Source: Chaetorhynchus papuensis (Eukaryota > Chordata > Aves > Passeriformes > Rhipiduridae). From it: DNA of 64,000 nucleotides. Every line of letters starts with the position of its first letter. The first letter of the stretch is position 1. The notes under the pieces are model-generated. The model searched no databases. It was not told the origin of the DNA and saw only the letters and a program-made list of their open reading frames with translations. Shown here one piece after another: positions 10,946 to 23,881 of the stretch. The stretch covers positions 405,080 through 469,079 of the forward strand of contig VWYX01000669.1 of assembly GCA_013396525.1 (NCBI GenBank), read 5' to 3'. The position numbers and the translations under genes are program-made.

Positions 10946-12369
10946 GCCACATTTTCAGTAAAGTCTGGGCTGGTCAATCCCTACAGCACTAAAAGTAGCT
11001 CAGTAGAGCTGTCACCCCAGTGACAACCTCAGTACCACACAAAGGGGTTTTAAAAGTGGGGAGAATGGTGGTTGCTCATCTTCACAAGTTCCCTGGGCAC
11101 AGCCTAAAGTTTTCTCATGTTACCTTTATTTTGTAGAGGTGAGAACACGCTTTTTACTTGTGTGTGAAAGTCATGAAATGACAGTGAGTAGTCACTTCTC
11201 AGAAGCCTCTTCTCAGAGACAGTGACAGCCCCTTCTGTGGAGCTTTTTAAAATACAGAATAAACTGTGAATTAGCAAAGACACACTCCTGTCTGAGTCAC
11301 CAGCCCAGTCCAAATGACATCTCAAAGCTGTGCTGTGCTGGAAAGGCTCATAACTGTGGAAGCCAATTTGAAAAGTACCAATTCTTAATAAATAACAAGG
11401 AGTAACTCCAGTGGAAAGGAACTGGGCTGGCACAAGACCCCTTCTCTCCTGGTGTACAAGCCAACCCACAATGTCAAATGCTTTGCCTATGGAGTGCCAA
11501 CACTGCCTGTAGGAGATAAAAGCAAGAATGCTTTGAGGGCACAATGATATGGAGGACTAAGCTACAGTCTTTATTGTAAGACATTCAAAACTAATCCATA
11601 AGCCTGCAAAAAAAGGACAAAAACCCCTGGGGTTTACGATGAGAAATATATGTTAAAGGCTTAGGGATCTAATGTGCCTCGCTTTTCCACCATAAAGATT
11701 TTTCGTGGGATTTCTGGAACATGAAGTCAGATGCTGCTGCCAAATCTGCAGCCACAGGGGGCTCTCAAGTAATGAAAAAAAAGCTCTTTATTCCCTTAAC
11801 TTATTTGGATTTATAGGATTACTGTGCTGAGGACTAGCTCGAGGCTAAGCACCCTCCCACATTTCAGCTGGCTCCTGAGGGAACAGTCAGCAGCTGCTCT
11901 TCCCACCAAAACAGGTATCTCTGAGAGCACCACAACTGGAAAGCTTCGTGCGCAAGTGATCTCTGAGTGTCTCACTCCAGCACTTCCATTCACACTGCTC
12001 TGGGCGGGGTGAACTGAGGGATTTCATGGTGTATTGACAAAATTGTGAGAGCTATACTCAGGCAGAAAAAAGCTGGGATTGCTTTGCAGAATCGCGCTGC
12101 ATCTTTGAGTGGAAATATTGATCTGGCAAAAGGAGTGTTTCTTACAGCTTTAAAGGTCAAAAAAGCCTCTCTAAACCTGAGTTGCACGTGGAGGCTCACT
12201 AGCAACCTGTGCAGCACAGACCACTGCCAGAGACTCCTCTGGAAGTCTGGAACCTTTTGAACCTCTGGAACAGGTCTTGGTTACAACCAAACCACTGCAT
12301 TTTGTAGTCTCTTCATCTTCCATGAGGCCTTGAAGCCTGTACTGCTGTAGAACTCACCTCTGTGGTGAC
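10946..12369. other. Unique DNA, no gene recognised
   Basis: I see no exon or repeat family here. The minus strand has an open frame of 146 codons at 11104-11544 with no recognisable domain, no secretion signal and no splice context that stands out. I treat it as chance. Confidence 0.55.
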
Positions 12370-12611
12370 CAGTGACAGAACCTGAGGCTTCAAGTTGTGT
12401 CAGAGGAGGTTTAGGTTGGATATCAGGAGAAGGTGCTTCACCCAGAGGGTGGCTGGGCACTGGAACAGCTCCCCAGGGCAGTGGTCACAGCACCAGCCTG
12501 ACAGAGTTCAAGAAGCATTTGGACAAAGCTGTGCAGAGCCAGGAGTTGGACTCAATGATCCTGATGGGTCCCTTCCAACTCAGCATATTCTGTGATTCTG
12601 TGCTTCTGTGA
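12370..12611 (+). mobile_element. CR1 LINE, short 3' end
   Basis: This is the 3' end of a young-type avian CR1 on the plus strand. The segment 'cagaggaggtttaggttgga' is followed by a coding-tail part about an item 'gggcactggaacagctcccc'. It then runs through 'ggagttggactcaatgatcc' and 'gggtcccttccaactcag' to a terminal 'ttctgtgattctgtg' repeat that replaces the usual ATTCTATG tail. The frame translates to the ORF2 C-terminus in a decayed form. The copy is strongly 5'-truncated and not functional. Confidence 0.9.
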
Positions 12612-15600
12612 TCTTTGTTGCTACACTGATACACACTACAGATGGTTTATACATCTGAGCGAGATTTTTTTTTTTTTCATTTTTTTTTTCTCTTAACTTT
12701 TTCTCCTTCATTTCCCATTCCTCCAAACTGCTGCACTTTTACTCCCGTTCTGTTTGCAGCTTTTGTGTGTCACATTCTGCTCTTATTACAGTAGTAAAAA
12801 TCTGGTGGGCTTGGAGTGACACCCCTAGAGCTGCTCAGAAGTGCTGTCCTGGCAGCTGAGCTGGGTTTTTGGGGTTACTGCCACCCCAAGGGTAGGTCCT
12901 TGGGTGGGTGCTCCTGCCCCTGCAGCAGCGCTGCCTTCGGAGCTGCTGGCAGGGTTACACATTCAGTGACTCCCTGAAGTCAGAGAACACAACTCGAATC
13001 TGCATGTTCAGCAACGCCTGCGGCTCTTGGAGAGGCAGCAACACTGAGGGGGAGGTGGTGAGCAGAGTTCCAGCAGTAACCTCTTACCTAACCGAAGTCA
13101 CAGCAGCAAATCTGCCTGTAGCCTACGCTGCTCTCTCCATTCTTTCTGCTTCTATTGTTGGACAATTTTATTTCCCTTATTACTTAAAAGAAAAAAAGTC
13201 TGAACATCTCTTTCTTTTAGCTTCTTTTCCTCAGAAATGTAGCCAGATAAATGGGGCTACTGAGAGAGAAGTAAGGACAAGTAGAAATTAATTCACATGT
13301 AGTTATATTTCTGTTTCTGTTTGTGTTCCAGATGCTTTACTATGACTCCTTCCTTCAGTTCTGTTTTCTTTTAACTCCCTGTTAAGGTTTTCTTTATTCT
13401 GCAAGCCAGTAGTATACCAGAGGTTATACTGAGTTCACAGTGGGATAGAGACCTCAGTCAGTTAAATGTCATGGTTTCTTTTGGTAAATCAGAAATAAGC
13501 ATATTTTCAGTCCCTTGAGAATACACTGTCAGATCACAAACATTTAAACCAATTCCCGTTAGCTGATTAGCAGCTGAGCAATTACAACAGCTTTGCCCAA
13601 AGATGGAACACCCCCCCACACACACTCTTAAAAACCCACTTAAAAGCCTTTATTAATTGCAAAAATACTTAAGTGATTTAACAGATGAAAATAGTAACAA
13701 GTACGAAAAGGCCAGATGATGCTTTTGGTGATATCACATAACTGAGTTTAAAAAATGGAGATGAGCCAATTCTATAAAGTAAGAGTAAAGCAGGCTGATA
13801 ATGTTATGGCTCAAAGGGAAGAATGGCTTTAATTAATTCTACTTTTCTGCAGAGTCCTGGCTTTTTTTTCTGCGCCTAGCCTTAAGTGCCTAATTGTTCA
13901 ACACGGTTTCCTGACAGATTCAGCTTTCCCTTATCCCCATGTGTACTTCCAGGGCTCTTTACACAGAAAACAGTTTACCAAGCTATGCAACATTCATGAA
14001 CTTTCAACATTAATTTTCATTGCACCCTTTTATTAAATGACATTCCCAATATGCGGTGGCTGGAATAAAATAATTCAGAGCCCACAGGTGTTGCCAACGA
14101 GCCCTTCATGACTCTCTACTCAAGAGCCTTCTGCTCCTGGTTGTACTTAACCAGTGCAAGCAGCAGTGGAAAACAAATGACTTCTTTTTTTTTGCAAGAG
14201 CAGGGTGACCTGTAATGCCCACATTAATTTGCAGGGCACAATGATTTAGTGAGTAGGCAGGGCTTGCCACAATTATCTGTTCCCACCTTTTCACTGCTCT
14301 TTGCAGGGATGGCTGTCGCTAGCTTTGCTGGGACCATGGGTTCAGGAATAAATATGAAATGAAGTTGCATACAGGAGTTCACACTCCTTGGAGCACATTT
14401 CAGGCTCTCAAGCATATCACATTGCATCAGTCTCCTTCGAGCTCTTATTTCAGGCCCTCAGGCAGATGACATTGCATCAATTTCATATCTTAAAGCTTAA
14501 AGCTTTCTGTAAGGGCAAGAAACTTGCCATTTCTTTTTCATGAAAATGCAGAATCTGGTGTAATCATATGGCACTGCGAGCTGGAGCCCAAAATAACTGC
14601 ATTATACTGCCTTGACCATAAAATTACTGAAGGATTTACAGTATTCCCTAAAAGTTCCTACAGAGGAACAGCTCTAATAGTACAAGAGCTAACAGGACTG
14701 TAAGTCATCTAAACAGTGCAGGGACTGCAAAAAACTGGGCAGTGTCTCCTGTGTGCATCCCACGGTGTCACCTCAGAGGTTCCTGAAGTGTTTCAAGGAA
14801 TCCCAGACTGGCAGCCACGGGATGGTCCCATCTTCACTGGGGGTGTTTCTTGGGGATCCTGGTATGCCTTTGTCCTTTCACACTCTGCAACAATGCTGAA
14901 AATTAAAGAAGAGCCACGCCATTCTAGAGAGCCCAAGCCTTCCTTTGCACCATACCTATGGAAACTTGGAATGCCTGGGTGGTATCCTGGGCACACCCAC
15001 CAGTGTGGAGAGCTCGAGCTGTCTGGCACGTCCAGCGAAGCAAGAGATGAAAGGTTTCCAGGAACACAATATTCACTCTCCTGTGTCTTTGTGTGATGCT
15101 GACAAACGCAGTCCCCCGTCAAGGAAGCACCCACCAAAGTGTGGTTTTTAATTTTTTTAATTTGGAAATACTCTCTAGTTCTTTCAGATTCCAACCCGCT
15201 GTTAATGAGTGCCGACAGCTTGACTTTGCCAAACCTGATGTTCAGATTCTTAAACCATTATCTTTATTTCACTCTGCATTGCACAGAGTAATTTCAGTTT
15301 AATTATTTCTGGGATGTGGGTTAAAGAAATTGTAAGGGGTAATATGTCAGTCACAAGGTAGATTCTTCATCACCTAGAAAAAGAAATATAAATTTTATTG
15401 GTGGGAAAAGTAATTTGATTTAATATTTTACCAAACAGGTCTAATTCTCTTAATATTTCTGTGGAATAAGCTTTGAAATAATAATTTTCCTCTATGATAA
15501 ATATCTGATGCTTGTTTCTCTTTTGTTATTTGCTAAGAAGGAATTACTTGTTAGGTCTTCCAACACTTTAGTTCATAATATGGTTCAGACTGGGTTTTCT

Positions 15601-18600
15601 GTAAGGGTGCTGCACTACTTTTGTCAAAATAATCCAGAGATAAAGCTGGTAACCAATCTGTGTGTCAGACAAAGCAAACAAATGTAGTTAGCACACGAAA
15701 ATTACTTACACAATGAGTCCAAACATGGTTTTTAAGGATTACATTTTATACTCACAGGAAATTTTCAGAGCAAGTATTTTTAGTTTTCAGGTATCTTCCA
15801 CTGGACAGAGAGAATTCCTTGCTCCTTGGATTTGCTAGGCCTGGCTTGTGTTCCCTGAAGAGAATTTTAATAAATAACAACACAATAAAGCAGAATTTGC
15901 TGGTTAGATACAATGAGATGTATCCTGGGAATAAATCTCACACACACAAAAAAACTGAGCACCAGCAAACAGCAAATTTGAAAATGCTCTCTCAGAGTTA
16001 ATATGAATTTCTAGATCAAGAGAATATGATTGCATGCATCTGATACCTCTTAGTCCTTAATTGCATTCAATTAAATCAGTTTTTCAGGAGCTTGCTATCC
16101 CTTCTGAGATTCTCAGACAGCTGCTACATAAGTTCTGATAGGTCTGAGTTCATAAGTAATTTATTAGGGTTAGCCTCACGCTTGTCAGAAGCGTCAAAAC
16201 TTATAAAAATATTCTGGCAGGTAATTTCTAGCAGTGGGAAGCCTTTCCCTTTCTGAAATTTGTGTGATGGTCATGAATATCTGCTGTAATTTTGTGACTA
16301 TTAGTGCTACATTTGCTTGTCTTGCCCAACTTTTTCCAGTCTGTAAGTAGACTGAGATTCAGGATAAAAAAAATTTCCAGAGGCACTGGGAAAAAAGCTC
16401 CCATTTTCTCAAGTAGCAAGGTCTACGCTATGAAAACTGAGCAGGGAGCTAGAGCCACAAGTCTCCTCCCTCAGCCTTTGTTTATAACATTTCCAGTGTT
16501 GAAGCTGCTACTTCTGCAAGCAGAGCAGGAGAAAATCGATTTTGAAATACAGTAGGAGATGGTGCAAAGCCCTCTGGACACAGCACATAAAATAAAAGGA
16601 TTTTATTCTTCCAGGAGACAGCAAAACTACTTAGATCTGCAAATCCTGCACGCTCACCCAGCTTTCTGCTCTTGGTGGGATGGTGGATACCCATGGTGTG
16701 CCCTAGGATGGAGGTGGGACATGGCTGGAGCTCTGCATCTCTTTGGGATCTCACAGTCACAGACTGTGCACTGGTCACCATTCTTCTGAACAGTTTTTGT
16801 TCTCCTGCAACAAATCGGTGATTTTCAGGGAAATCTACTTTAACTTTACAAGTTAAATTTAAGAACTTCTTTTCCCATAAACTGTCACAGAGTTAGGCTG
16901 CAATTTGCCCCCCTGATTTCCAATGTTCTTGTATTTTTCACTTTGATTATTTCAGGTTTTTTCCTCACCAAGTGTTTTAAAGCATCAGTAGTAGTATTGT
17001 TGGTCTAAGAGAAGCACTGAGGATGATAAGGAGAAAAAATAGGTTTTATCAGGTAGACGTGGAGAAACAGGTCATCTTTCAGCCAATTAAAAACTGGCCA
17101 AGTGTTTTAGTGAAACAGTACTTTAGATTTCCCTTGAGAACATAGGATGACTTCAAACCAGTTGTGGTTTTGGTCACTCATGAATTTGAACAGCACAGAG
17201 AAGCTTCGGGCCATCCTACACAGTAACCCCTGTCATCCCAAAGGTTCATTTTCCACTGCAGGATGATAATTATCCTTTTTCTCCTCTATGTTCACTCACG
17301 CTATTATCTGGCACCCTTTCACCATGATTCTGTCCTCTTTGCTAGATTCTCTTCCTCCTATAGACTAAAAATAAGTCCAGTCCCTATATATGATTTGCTT
17401 TTGCTTCTTAACCTGGGAAAAGTATATTTAATGTCTGCAATAAATAATTTTTTACAAAATATTATTTCAGCTTTGCATTTTCAAAATCCTGTCCATAAAT
17501 GTGCTTGTTTTGCTGGTTCATTTCTCTTGCCTTTATTCTTTCCTCAGCTCTGAGGTCAGTGTGCTTCCTTGGAAAGCCTTGATCTCTCTGCCCAACACAT
17601 AACGCAGCACTGCAATTCAGCAGCTCCAAACCTTTACATTTAGAAATTGTGAACTGTCAGGGATACAGAATGGCTTTCAGCAAGAGAAATACCACCAGAA
17701 ACTGAAGATTTTTGTCTACAAAAGAGATGCAACACCAATTTAAATGTCTCATGTGCCCCTGTATCCATTGTGCTTCAGCCCTGACCTTACAGACTGCAGT
17801 TTGCAGCTAATGGACCTCATGATAGCTTTTGATTTTCCCAGGGTGTCTGGAGGTGGCTATCTCATGGCCCATGCCAGGAAACATCCATCTCTCAACCTTT
17901 ACAAGGCCTAATGGCTCACAGACACCCAACTTTCAGCTGTAGGAATATGATATTTTAAGCTGCTGCCTGTCTTGTCCTTTCAGATTCTTACCCCGATCAG
18001 TTGAATGTCTGTCCAATTAATCCACGAAACACAGAGGATGAAAAATGATTATTTTTGCTTCTGCTTCTTTTGCAGAATCAAGTCCATTTGTCTTCTGCTT
18101 GCAGGCTCTGGACAGTTTAATGAAGTGTTGACAGGTACTAATGACAGGCAGGGAACTGCAGCACTTGTGTTTGCAGGGTTACTGTCTCCTCCTTTCAGAC
18201 TGGGGATATCAGCATCCTGTAGCAAGGACTTGAAACTACCACAGGCAAAATACAGGACATTTTGAAGCAGACTCTGGAGAGTTTTTGAATACTGGGAAAA
18301 ATGGAATTAATATACCACTGGGATTTGACACATTTTTACCATAGGAAGCTGGCAACCCATGATGAAAAGCAGCAAGGAGTATATGGGACAGGAGATGCCT
18401 ACAGTACCTTACAGAAGAGATAAAAACCATCATTTGAAGTCCTGAGGTTTTCTCATCTGATGCCAGTATTCCAGCCAGTTTGCTGAGTTTTTACATCTGT
18501 GGTGTCAAAATGGCTACAGTGAAAACATTTTATAAAATGTGAGGCATACTGAGAAAAAGAAATAGCTGAATGGGCTCAACTATGCTGCTTCTCCAGATGC

Positions 18601-20105
18601 CATACACCAATCCCAACCTTGTATAAACTTCTTGACACACAAAGACACAGATTGGTTTTGAATCAATGCCAGAAAATCCAGACTTTGATCAGTCATAAAT
18701 TGGTCAATACAAGAACTCGTTCATGAGATGCAGTTTAATGTAAGAATTTCAGTTTGCTACAGTTTGCTCCTAAATCTTGCTGAAGTGAAACATCGCCTCC
18801 CAGGAATAATTTGGACAGCAGGTAGCATGTGAAGCATGTAATATCGTGAAGCAGAAGTTAGTAGGGGATCTCTTTTACTAACCTTTCAAGAAGCTCTCCA
18901 AGGAGATTTTCTCTGCCCAGAATGGCCCATAGGAAGGAGCTTGCTTTTAGCAGAACTGTGCTCTGCCAGCAAAGTGTTGTGCTGCAATCACAGCCCTTGG
19001 ATTAAGCAACAGGGCAGATTTAAACCTCTGAGTCACATGAAGAGCACTACGTCCCTGCACATTTTTTTCTGGCCAGTTGTGTTTTTTGTGAGGAGTACAA
19101 ACTACACAGCCTTACCCCAAAAGATTGTGTGGGACTCATTCAGGATTGCCAGGCACTTTGCTATTTTTCATAAACTGAATAATGTTTTTAACTCCAACAG
19201 AGACCGTGATCAGCAGTGACTTGTGGACACTGGCACTCTTACAGAAACACAGTTTTACTTTGCAGGGCAGGAGACAGCACGTGCCCTCCTCCCATTCTGC
19301 TGCCAGAAGCATTTTCTCCTTACCTTCCCACTCTGGTTACCAGACCAAGGCAGAGGACTTAAAATAACCAGGAGAAATAAGATGATCTGGGTTTGTTCCA
19401 CCAGGCCTACCCCCTGAAGAGTCAGAAGTCAGCTAATGGTGATTTAGGAAGGAGGAAAAGTTCTTCCTTAAGCATTATTGGGATGGAGTGATTCATCTTC
19501 CCCAAACCTGTATAGGAGCTCTGCCTTCACAGAAACATCCAGGATGCAAAAATCTGACAAGAAGGTGTGATGATTTATTAAGGGTCTTTGCAAGGAGCCC
19601 TGCTCTGTCTCACTGACACTCTCCATTTGCCACTGGATGGTATTCCCTAGAAGGGAATGTCAAAAGGAGGTCAAGTGTTTTACCACACTGCGTGGGTGAC
19701 ACACATTAGGCAGTGAGAGGCAGGATACAGAGACTTGGAGCAGCAGAAGCCCTGCAAGAGTTGCGCACTTTTCCTCTTCTAGGAGACAATATCACTCCTG
19801 ACAGTAAATAAAAATCACCTCCCCCTCATCTTCTCCTCCATATCTGCTCTCCTACCCCGAGTTCTCTTCCTTTCTGGCTTTCCTATTGACGACGATTTTT
19901 TTACACTTTCCTCATAAAACCCAAAGACTGACCTGCTTCAGTGCCTTCAAAATGAAACTGAAGGCTGTGATGACTAAATTACACCTTTTAGGAAGTTTAG
20001 AGAAATAACTTTGACAGTTAAAATGCAATTGCAGCTTATTATTTAATTACCTGATACCTTCCCCACACTCCTTGGCCAGGATATAGCTGACAGGTGAGAT
20101 ACAGT
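12612..20105. other. Intergenic or intronic DNA, no gene recognised
   Basis: This is 7.5 kb with no exon, RNA gene or repeat family that I can name. Two T-rich runs lie at about 12666-12690. The 14398-14480 direct repeat is listed separately. Many stretches are AT-rich (15360-15560, 17240-17560). Open frames on both strands are short and overlap without pattern, for example 14716-15096 (+) against 14793-15194 (-). Confidence 0.6.
14398..14480. repeat. Imperfect direct repeat, 33-bp units 50 bp apart
   Basis: Two related 33-base blocks start at 14398 and 14448. Each begins tttcaggc and ends with acattgcatca, with about six differences between them. The exact 50-base spacing suggests an old tandem duplication whose right parts have diverged. 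Confidence 0.6.
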
Positions 20106-20630
20106 AGGACCACAGAATTGTGTAGATTGGGAAAAGATAAGATCATCAAGTCCAACATTAACTGAGCAGTGCCAAGCTGTGCCAATAAATCATATCCTAA
20201 GTGCCACACAGACTTCTTTCAACACTTCCAGGGATGGTGACTCAACTACTTCCCTGCATAGTCTGTTCCAATGCTTTACAACCCTTTTGGTGAATAAAAC
20301 TGTCCCAATAGCCAATCTAAATTTTCCCCAGCACAGCGTGAGGCTGTTTCCTCTCCTCCTGTGACTTGTTAACTTGAAAGAAGAGAACAACTCCCACCTT
20401 GCTGCACCCTCCTTTCAGGTGGTTTTCGAGAGTGACAAGGTCACCCTGAGCCTCTCCAGGCTAAACACCCCCAGCTCCCTCAGCTGCTCCTCACAGGACT
20501 TGTGCTCCAGACCCTTCACCAGCTCCATTGCCCTTCTCTGGAGTCTCTCCAACACCTCAATGTCTTTCTTGTAGTGAGAGGCCCAGAACTGGAGACAGGA
20601 TTTGAGGTGTGGCCTCACTGATACAGGTTT
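20106..20630 (-). mobile_element. CR1 LINE, 3' portion including ORF2 C-terminus
   Basis: This is a minus-strand CR1 fragment of about 525 bases. On the minus strand at 20415-20618 the frame reads a clear CR1 ORF2 C-terminal segment (RPHLKSCLQFWASHYKKDIE, then LERLQRRAMELVKGLEH and LRELGVFSLERLR). This is the conserved region just before the end of the CR1 polyprotein. The 3' UTR follows towards 20106, with the usual CR1 block 'catcaagtccaac' (plus strand) next to the terminus. Stops and small indels elsewhere make it a pseudogene fragment. The 5' break near 20630 is approximate. Confidence 0.92.
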
Positions 20631-22514
20631 ATTACTCGGTCCTGCTGAGGATGGTGTCAGGGCACGCCTGCCGTGGGGCCTCCTGCTGTTTTAAGGGTAA
20701 TTGGCCAAAGAGAGCTGAGAGAAGCAGATTTCTGCCTCGCTTCTCTCCTGCCAACTGCCAAGTGTATTTTTAGCAATATGTTTCCCTGAGCCTGCCAACT
20801 TCATTCTTCCTGAGATCCTAATAAGTGCTGGCTACTGCTCTGGGGCCATGGCTTGTGCTTTCAGGCTGATTCTGCTTGTCTGCTGGAGCCTGACTTCAGG
20901 GAAATGCATCCCGCTGCCTCAGTGGCAGGCTGACAGTTTTTCAAGCACTTCTTGAGCCTCGTCCAGACAGAGCTCACCAGTGGGACAGCTCACACTGCTC
21001 CTGCCAGCAAGGAGAATCCAACGTGCTTCTTGCACCCTGGGCCAGATCTCTCCTGGGCGTTCATCTCCTGTGCAGTGAAGTCCTACTTCTTTCCCCAGGG
21101 CAGAGCAAGAAAGTTACGCACCTTGCACCACGGTACCATGTGAGGGGTGACCAGGGGCTGCCAGAATGCCAGAACTTCTGTAATTCCTGCTGCCACTGCT
21201 GACATGCAGCAGGCTGAGCAGGCAGGAATGGCATTGGAAAGGTAGGAAGGCTTCCTCTTTGAAAAGGTACGAAGGAAAAGGTAGAAACGACTGAGGGGAG
21301 GAAGATAAGAAAGTGGGAGACGTGGAATCTTCTTCCCCGCTCTGGAAGTTATGGGATCAGAAAACATCAGGGGAACAAAAGAGTTTGTTCATTACTATTT
21401 TTGTTCTGCTAGGCTTTCAGTGCATTTGTGCTGCTGCAGCAAAGGTGACCTGAAGAAAACAACACTGAATACTCTCTAATAACCTGTAATCTTTATATCT
21501 GTGGCTCAGGTTTTCCTTGTCAAAATTCCCACAGCTTTAGTGCTACGACACTGGCTCCTGGCCTGGGTACAGATATGTGTTAACTACATTTTCTGTAACA
21601 TCCATCATGTGCTGCTGCCGGCTCGGTTGTTTTTGCCTGCAGTACAGATGTTCCCTGAGAGCTTATCAGGAAAGTACTTACTGCTTTTTCAGTGCTCTCT
21701 GCTTGCTTGCATCAACCCCCTCCTGTATTACATTCTTCCTTCAGTCTGTTATCACTTGTGCTGGGAATAATGTTTTGACAATCTGCGAGATTTGGATTTG
21801 CTTCTATTTTACGATGTCATGTTTTCCTGGATGACAAGTCCTGCAAATCCATGGGCAGGTTACTTGAGGTCGGACCAGAGGAGGTTTTTCCAGATGTCCC
21901 TTGCCTCTTAATGAAGCTGCCATAATCAAAATGCAGCACTTGGGCTCTGCCCAGAACCCCTCCAGAACTCTTGTCCCTGGCTTACAGAAGCATATCCCTT
22001 AGCTGAAAATGTCTCAATATAGGATCAAATATCCCAGCTCTCTGTTCAGATCTTGCATCTCCTCCTCCATTGAGCTCAACCCTGTTGAGAGGTAACCCTT
22101 CCCAGCACTAACCTGCTGCAGTGCTGCAGAGCACAGATTGTTGAGAAATTGTGCTCTCTTCTTCCATGTCTCATCACCACTGGAGCTGATCATGGGCTCA
22201 GGAAGAGTGGAAATGTTATTTACAAACCATTTCACTCACTGCTTCCAGCCTCCCCTTTGTCAATGGTAGCTACCAGCAGAACAGGTGGTGGCTGAAGGTG
22301 CCCTCAAATAATTCTTCTTTCTCTATGCCCAAAGCTTTTGTGGAGTTTGCTTCCTTCCCCAGCTCTCACTTTGACTGCTGTAATCTCACCTGCTTCACAG
22401 ATGGTTGTCACATATGGAGGAGCAGGCAAATCAAAGGGAATCAGCAGAGCTCCAGAAAACCTCAGGTGGCAAAGGTAGAGGTCCAAGTCACCTAAACGGT
22501 TCAACAAAATAGGT
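20631..22514. other. Unique DNA, no gene recognised
   Basis: No exon or repeat family is recognised. The plus-strand frames at 21501-21770 and 21577-21834 are rich in hydrophobic and cysteine residues but overlap each other in different frames and resemble no family. I take them as chance. Confidence 0.55.
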
Positions 22515-22577
22515 CATGGAATCATAGAGAACCTCAAGCTGCCAGGGACCTACAAGGATCATCAAATCAAACTCCCA
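22515..22577 (-). mobile_element. CR1 LINE, terminal 60 bp
   Basis: The plus strand reads catggaatcatagagaacct followed by 'gggacctacaaggatcatca'. This is the reverse complement of the extreme 3' end of the same CR1 type seen at 12370-12611. On the minus strand it decodes as a decayed form of the DSMILMGPFQL tail found there. Only the last 60 bases or so remain. Confidence 0.8.
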
Positions 22578-23281
22578 AAAAGAGAAGAAATGAATATAGG
22601 TTGGCATCTGGAACAGATTTCCATATACAAAAATCAGGGTGCAGACCCACATCCATGAGCAGGCTGCTGAGTGACAGATATTTGCCCTCGACTGCTGTTC
22701 GAACACCCCATGGCTGAAGATTAAAGGTAGGAAATGTTTATGGGTGGATGCAGATCATTCCCAGGCACTTGCTGGAAGCAGAGCAAGCTGCCACAGCAAC
22801 AAAGGCTCTGTGTCTCCACCCTTGAGGGTGCCAAGGTGCCTCCTGGTCGAGTTGAAGGGAAAGGTCCTCCTGTAATGACCACTGGTTTGGAGAGTCCTAC
22901 CCTGGTGACACCATGCACTGTTCCTTCCAGGCTTGGGTGCCAGACTGTCATTTGTCCTCTGTTTCCTTCTCTTTGCCCACAGGCGAGTCCTACCTTTGTT
23001 TTTTGGCAGAAAACCCTGCAGCAATCAGGCATGTTTGTTTTGGCAGCACCATGCAGAGTTTGCACAGAACTCCTTCCTGCCTGCCTCCTTGGTGTGGATT
23101 TTAAATCAGGTCATGACCCAAAGTCTTTCAAGGACAGAGTGGAAGGGCAGGAGGTTATGACATGCTGCAATTATTCCACAGCTGAGGGTAGTTCAGCCAC
23201 AGCTTTTGTAACCAGGCCTCTTTTCCATGATTTTAAACTGAACTCCTGCATTGGCCATATTATGAAGATAATGACTTTTAG

Positions 23282-23283
<2 letters not shown>

Positions 23284-23315
<32 letters not shown>

Positions 23316-23342
23316 TGGAGCAGGGAAGGGATTTATTTTATT
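23284..23342 (-). repeat. A29 tract preceded by AATAAA on the minus strand
   Basis: The plus strand has 29 consecutive T at 23284-23312. On the minus strand this is an A29 tract. Upstream of it are two overlapping AATAAA hexamers (plus coordinates 23332-23337 and 23337-23342), the nearer one 19 bases away. That spacing is what a polyadenylated transcript end would show, so this may be the 3' end of a retrocopy. It may also be a plain homopolymer. I could not recognise a parent gene in the 300 bases beyond it. Confidence 0.5.
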
Positions 23343-23850
23343 TCACTATTGCTGTGTAATGTTGTAATGCATGGTAATTTATAAATAATGCAGTAGGGAA
23401 GTTTGTAGGAAAAAAAGCTGGTTTTTAGAACCATTTCCCAGAACAGTAAAGGGTGCATTTTCATCAGCGAGTAACAAAAGCATTAAGTACAGAGAACTGA
23501 GTTACCTAAGAAGTCTCTCTCCGTGTCAAATAAAAGTGAGTTTTTATCACTCTAAAAGGTCTCTTGACTGCCAGCAGTGCTTATTTCAGCTGACTGTAGT
23601 AGCAATTTTGTAAACGTAATTTAATTCTCTTCAAACACTTGGGTGCAGGGCCAGGTGACAAGGAATGCTGAAAATTTTCTGTGTTCCTGACAGTCAGTAG
23701 AATTAAGAGGCATTTATCTTCTTCCAAAAACTGAACCTTGAACTCTCTCACATGCAAATTTGCTCCCATTTTTCTTTTTGTGGTAAGGATGGTCCCTCTA
23801 GCCAGTAACCACTGGCTTGAAGAGCGCCAGCAACAAAGCAGTATAATTTA

Positions 23851-23881
23851 TCAATAATAAGACCTAAAAGGTCTATTATGA
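23851..23881. repeat. Imperfect inverted repeat (hairpin)
   Basis: The arms ataataagacct and aggtctattat flank a 3-base AAA loop, with one unpaired base in the left arm. It is a short AT-rich hairpin with no neighbouring gene. Confidence 0.6.

Noticed and set aside
22734..23384. Longest ORF, 216 codons, plus strand
   Set aside because: It ends in a poly-phenylalanine run from the T29 tract, has no domain, and is overlapped by several frames on both strands.
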